DNA of 64,000 nt, taken from assembly GCF_003865135.1 (NCBI RefSeq), contig NZ_BHZC01000001.1:5270001-5334000 (forward strand), given 5' to 3'. This document shows positions 63,082-64,000 of this stretch, piece by piece. Made by a program: the position numbers and the translations under genes. Position 1 is the stretch's first letter. The number at the start of each line of letters is the position of its first letter. This DNA comes from Streptomyces chrestomyceticus JCM 4735 (GTDB lineage Bacteria; Actinomycetota; Actinomycetes; Streptomycetales; Streptomycetaceae). The notes beneath the pieces were generated by a model. That model made no database searches, had not been told where the DNA came from, and saw nothing but the letters and a program-made list of their open reading frames with translations.

Positions 63082-64000
63082 GTGGACGAGTACGCGGGAA
63101 GAGTGCTCGCCGAGCGCTACCGCCTGCCGGTGCCGCCGGCGGACGAGTACGAGTTCGCCGAGACCCGCGCCTTCGACACGTACAGCGGGCAGGAGGTCCT
63201 CGTACGCCAGGTGCCGCTGCCCGAAGTCGTGGACGCGGAACTCCTGGACACCGGGCGCCCGGACGGGCCCGGAACCGGGTACGGACACGGGTACGGGCAG
63301 GGCCATGGACACGGCCACGGGCACCGGGTGTCCGGCGCCGACCGTACGCCGCGGGACCCCGCCGTACGGCGCGCCCTGGAGGCCGCGACCGCCGCGGCCC
63401 GGCTGCCCGACCACCCGCAGCTCGACCAGGTCTTCGACGTCTTCGCCCAGGACGGCAGCCTGTGGATCGTCAGCGAACGCATCGCCGCCCGCCCGCTCGC
63501 CGCGCTCCTCGCCGAACGCACCCTCACCCCGCACCGTGCGGCGGAGGTCGCCGCCGACATCCTCACCGCCCTGCGCGCCCTGCACGCGCACGGCTGGACC
63601 CACCGCAACATCACCGTCCGCACGGTCCTGGTCTGCGACGACGGGCGGGCGATCCTGACCGGCCTGGCCGCGGGCGCGGCGGAGGAAGCGCTGTGCGGGT
63701 ACGACCCGGTCCCTGGGGAGGAGCCGGGCGGGGGCGCGGGGGAGCGTGCGGCGGGCCCGGGGGAGGGCTCCGGGGCGGGGCATGCTCCTGTGCCGGAGCA
63801 GGCTTCCGTGTCGGGGCGGGCTTCCGCGCCGGGCGGGACGGTGGCGGAGCCGGCCGTTCCCGGAGCGGTGGCCGGGGGCGGTGCCGCAGCCGGGGAGCCG
63901 GGCGGTGTCACGCCCGAAGCGGACGCACGCCGGGCCCGGGCCGGGGCCATAGCCGCCTACCGGGCGGGCACCCGGGCGGCGGCCGCCCGTACGGCCACCG
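63082..64000 (+). CDS. Pseudokinase-domain protein, 3' end outside window
   Basis: At least 306 codons are open from the GTG at 63082, which follows GGGGAGG at ideal spacing. The sequence follows a protein-kinase fold (ERYRLPVPPADEYEFAETRAFDTYSGQEVLVRQV, then HPQLDQVFDVFAQDGSLWIVSERI, HAHGWTHRNITVRTVLVCDDG). However, the glycine loop is absent and the VAIK Lys is replaced. The catalytic loop reads HRN176 instead of HRD, and DFG is GLA. It should not phosphorylate. A His/Gly stretch (GHGYGQGHGHGHGHR) interrupts the N-lobe near 68-82. A long Gly/Ala/Glu/Pro linker begins near 210. It follows an active kinase and may be its partner. Confidence 0.85.
   Translation, partial: MDEYAGRVLAERYRLPVPPADEYEFAETRAFDTYSGQEVLVRQVPLPEVVDAELLDTGRPDGPGTGYGHGYGQGHGHGHGHRVSGADRTPRDPAVRRALEAATAAARLPDHPQLDQVFDVFAQDGSLWIVSERIAARPLAALLAERTLTPHRAAEVAADILTALRALHAHGWTHRNITVRTVLVCDDGRAILTGLAAGAAEEALCGYDPVPGEEPGGGAGERAAGPGEGSGAGHAPVPEQASVSGRASAPGGTVAEPAVPGAVAGGGAAAGEPGGVTPEADARRARAGAIAAYRAGTRAAAARTAT

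Overview
The window is a contiguous piece of a Streptomyces (or very close actinomycete) chromosome. The evidence is the very high G+C content with strong third-position GC bias, frequent GTG starts, the end of the spc/alpha ribosomal operons, a groES-groEL1 pair whose GroEL ends in a His-rich tail, two CIRCE operators, and the developmental trio whiD, bldM and an ECF sigma gene. From memory, the gene order follows the S. coelicolor rplO-to-guaB core region, so most of the window is conserved core chromosome.

Layout. 1-8.1 kb: translation and secretion genes (rplO end, secY, adk, map, infA, rpmJ, rpsM, rpsK, rpoA, rplQ, truA). 8.1-13.2 kb: a membrane-anchored unknown, an ABC-F ATPase, a GT87-like membrane protein, then rplM-rpsI with its own promoter and long leader. 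13.3-23.1 kb: cell-wall precursor and cofactor genes (glmM, DUF389, coaA, glmS, acpS, nnrDE, alr, an alpha/beta hydrolase). 23.2-28 kb: the t6A tRNA modification genes tsaE, tsaB, rimI and tsaD, with small unknown genes and a secreted degenerate YkuD-like protein. 28-34.4 kb (minus strand): an RNA-methyltransferase-like gene, then a response regulator / histidine kinase / LCP / FtsW-RodA envelope cluster. 34.4-37.4 kb: a 0.9-kb intergenic region holding a long inverted-repeat element, then groES-groEL1 under double CIRCE control.

37.4-48.1 kb is the least conserved, accessory-looking part. It holds a YtrA-type GntR regulator with a small membrane protein. It then holds a carbohydrate utilisation locus: lipoprotein, two permeases, 2-hydroxyacid dehydrogenase, a DeoR-HTH/LacI-sensor hybrid regulator with a repetitive tail, a DUF2264 hydrolase and a secreted parallel beta-helix protein. 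48.2-50.8 kb: SDR, MOSC and LysR genes. 50.9-56.2 kb: whiD, bldM, the ECF sigma (probable shbA), guaB and guaB3. 56.2-64 kb: a membrane protein, a nucleotide-sugar dehydrogenase homologue lacking key catalytic residues, glpD, a transmembrane Ser/Thr kinase and a pseudokinase running off the end.

Points needing care. rpsK and the gene at 27673 each carry an apparent 1-base loss in a C or G run, which looks like homopolymer under-calling in the assembly. No tRNA, rRNA, CRISPR array, insertion sequence or phage gene was recognised. The most unusual non-coding signals are the ~425-bp inverted-repeat element upstream of groES, three 9-bp repeats spaced exactly 32 bp upstream of guaB, a 25-bp palindrome upstream of whiD, and CTGAAG direct repeats at two separate loci.
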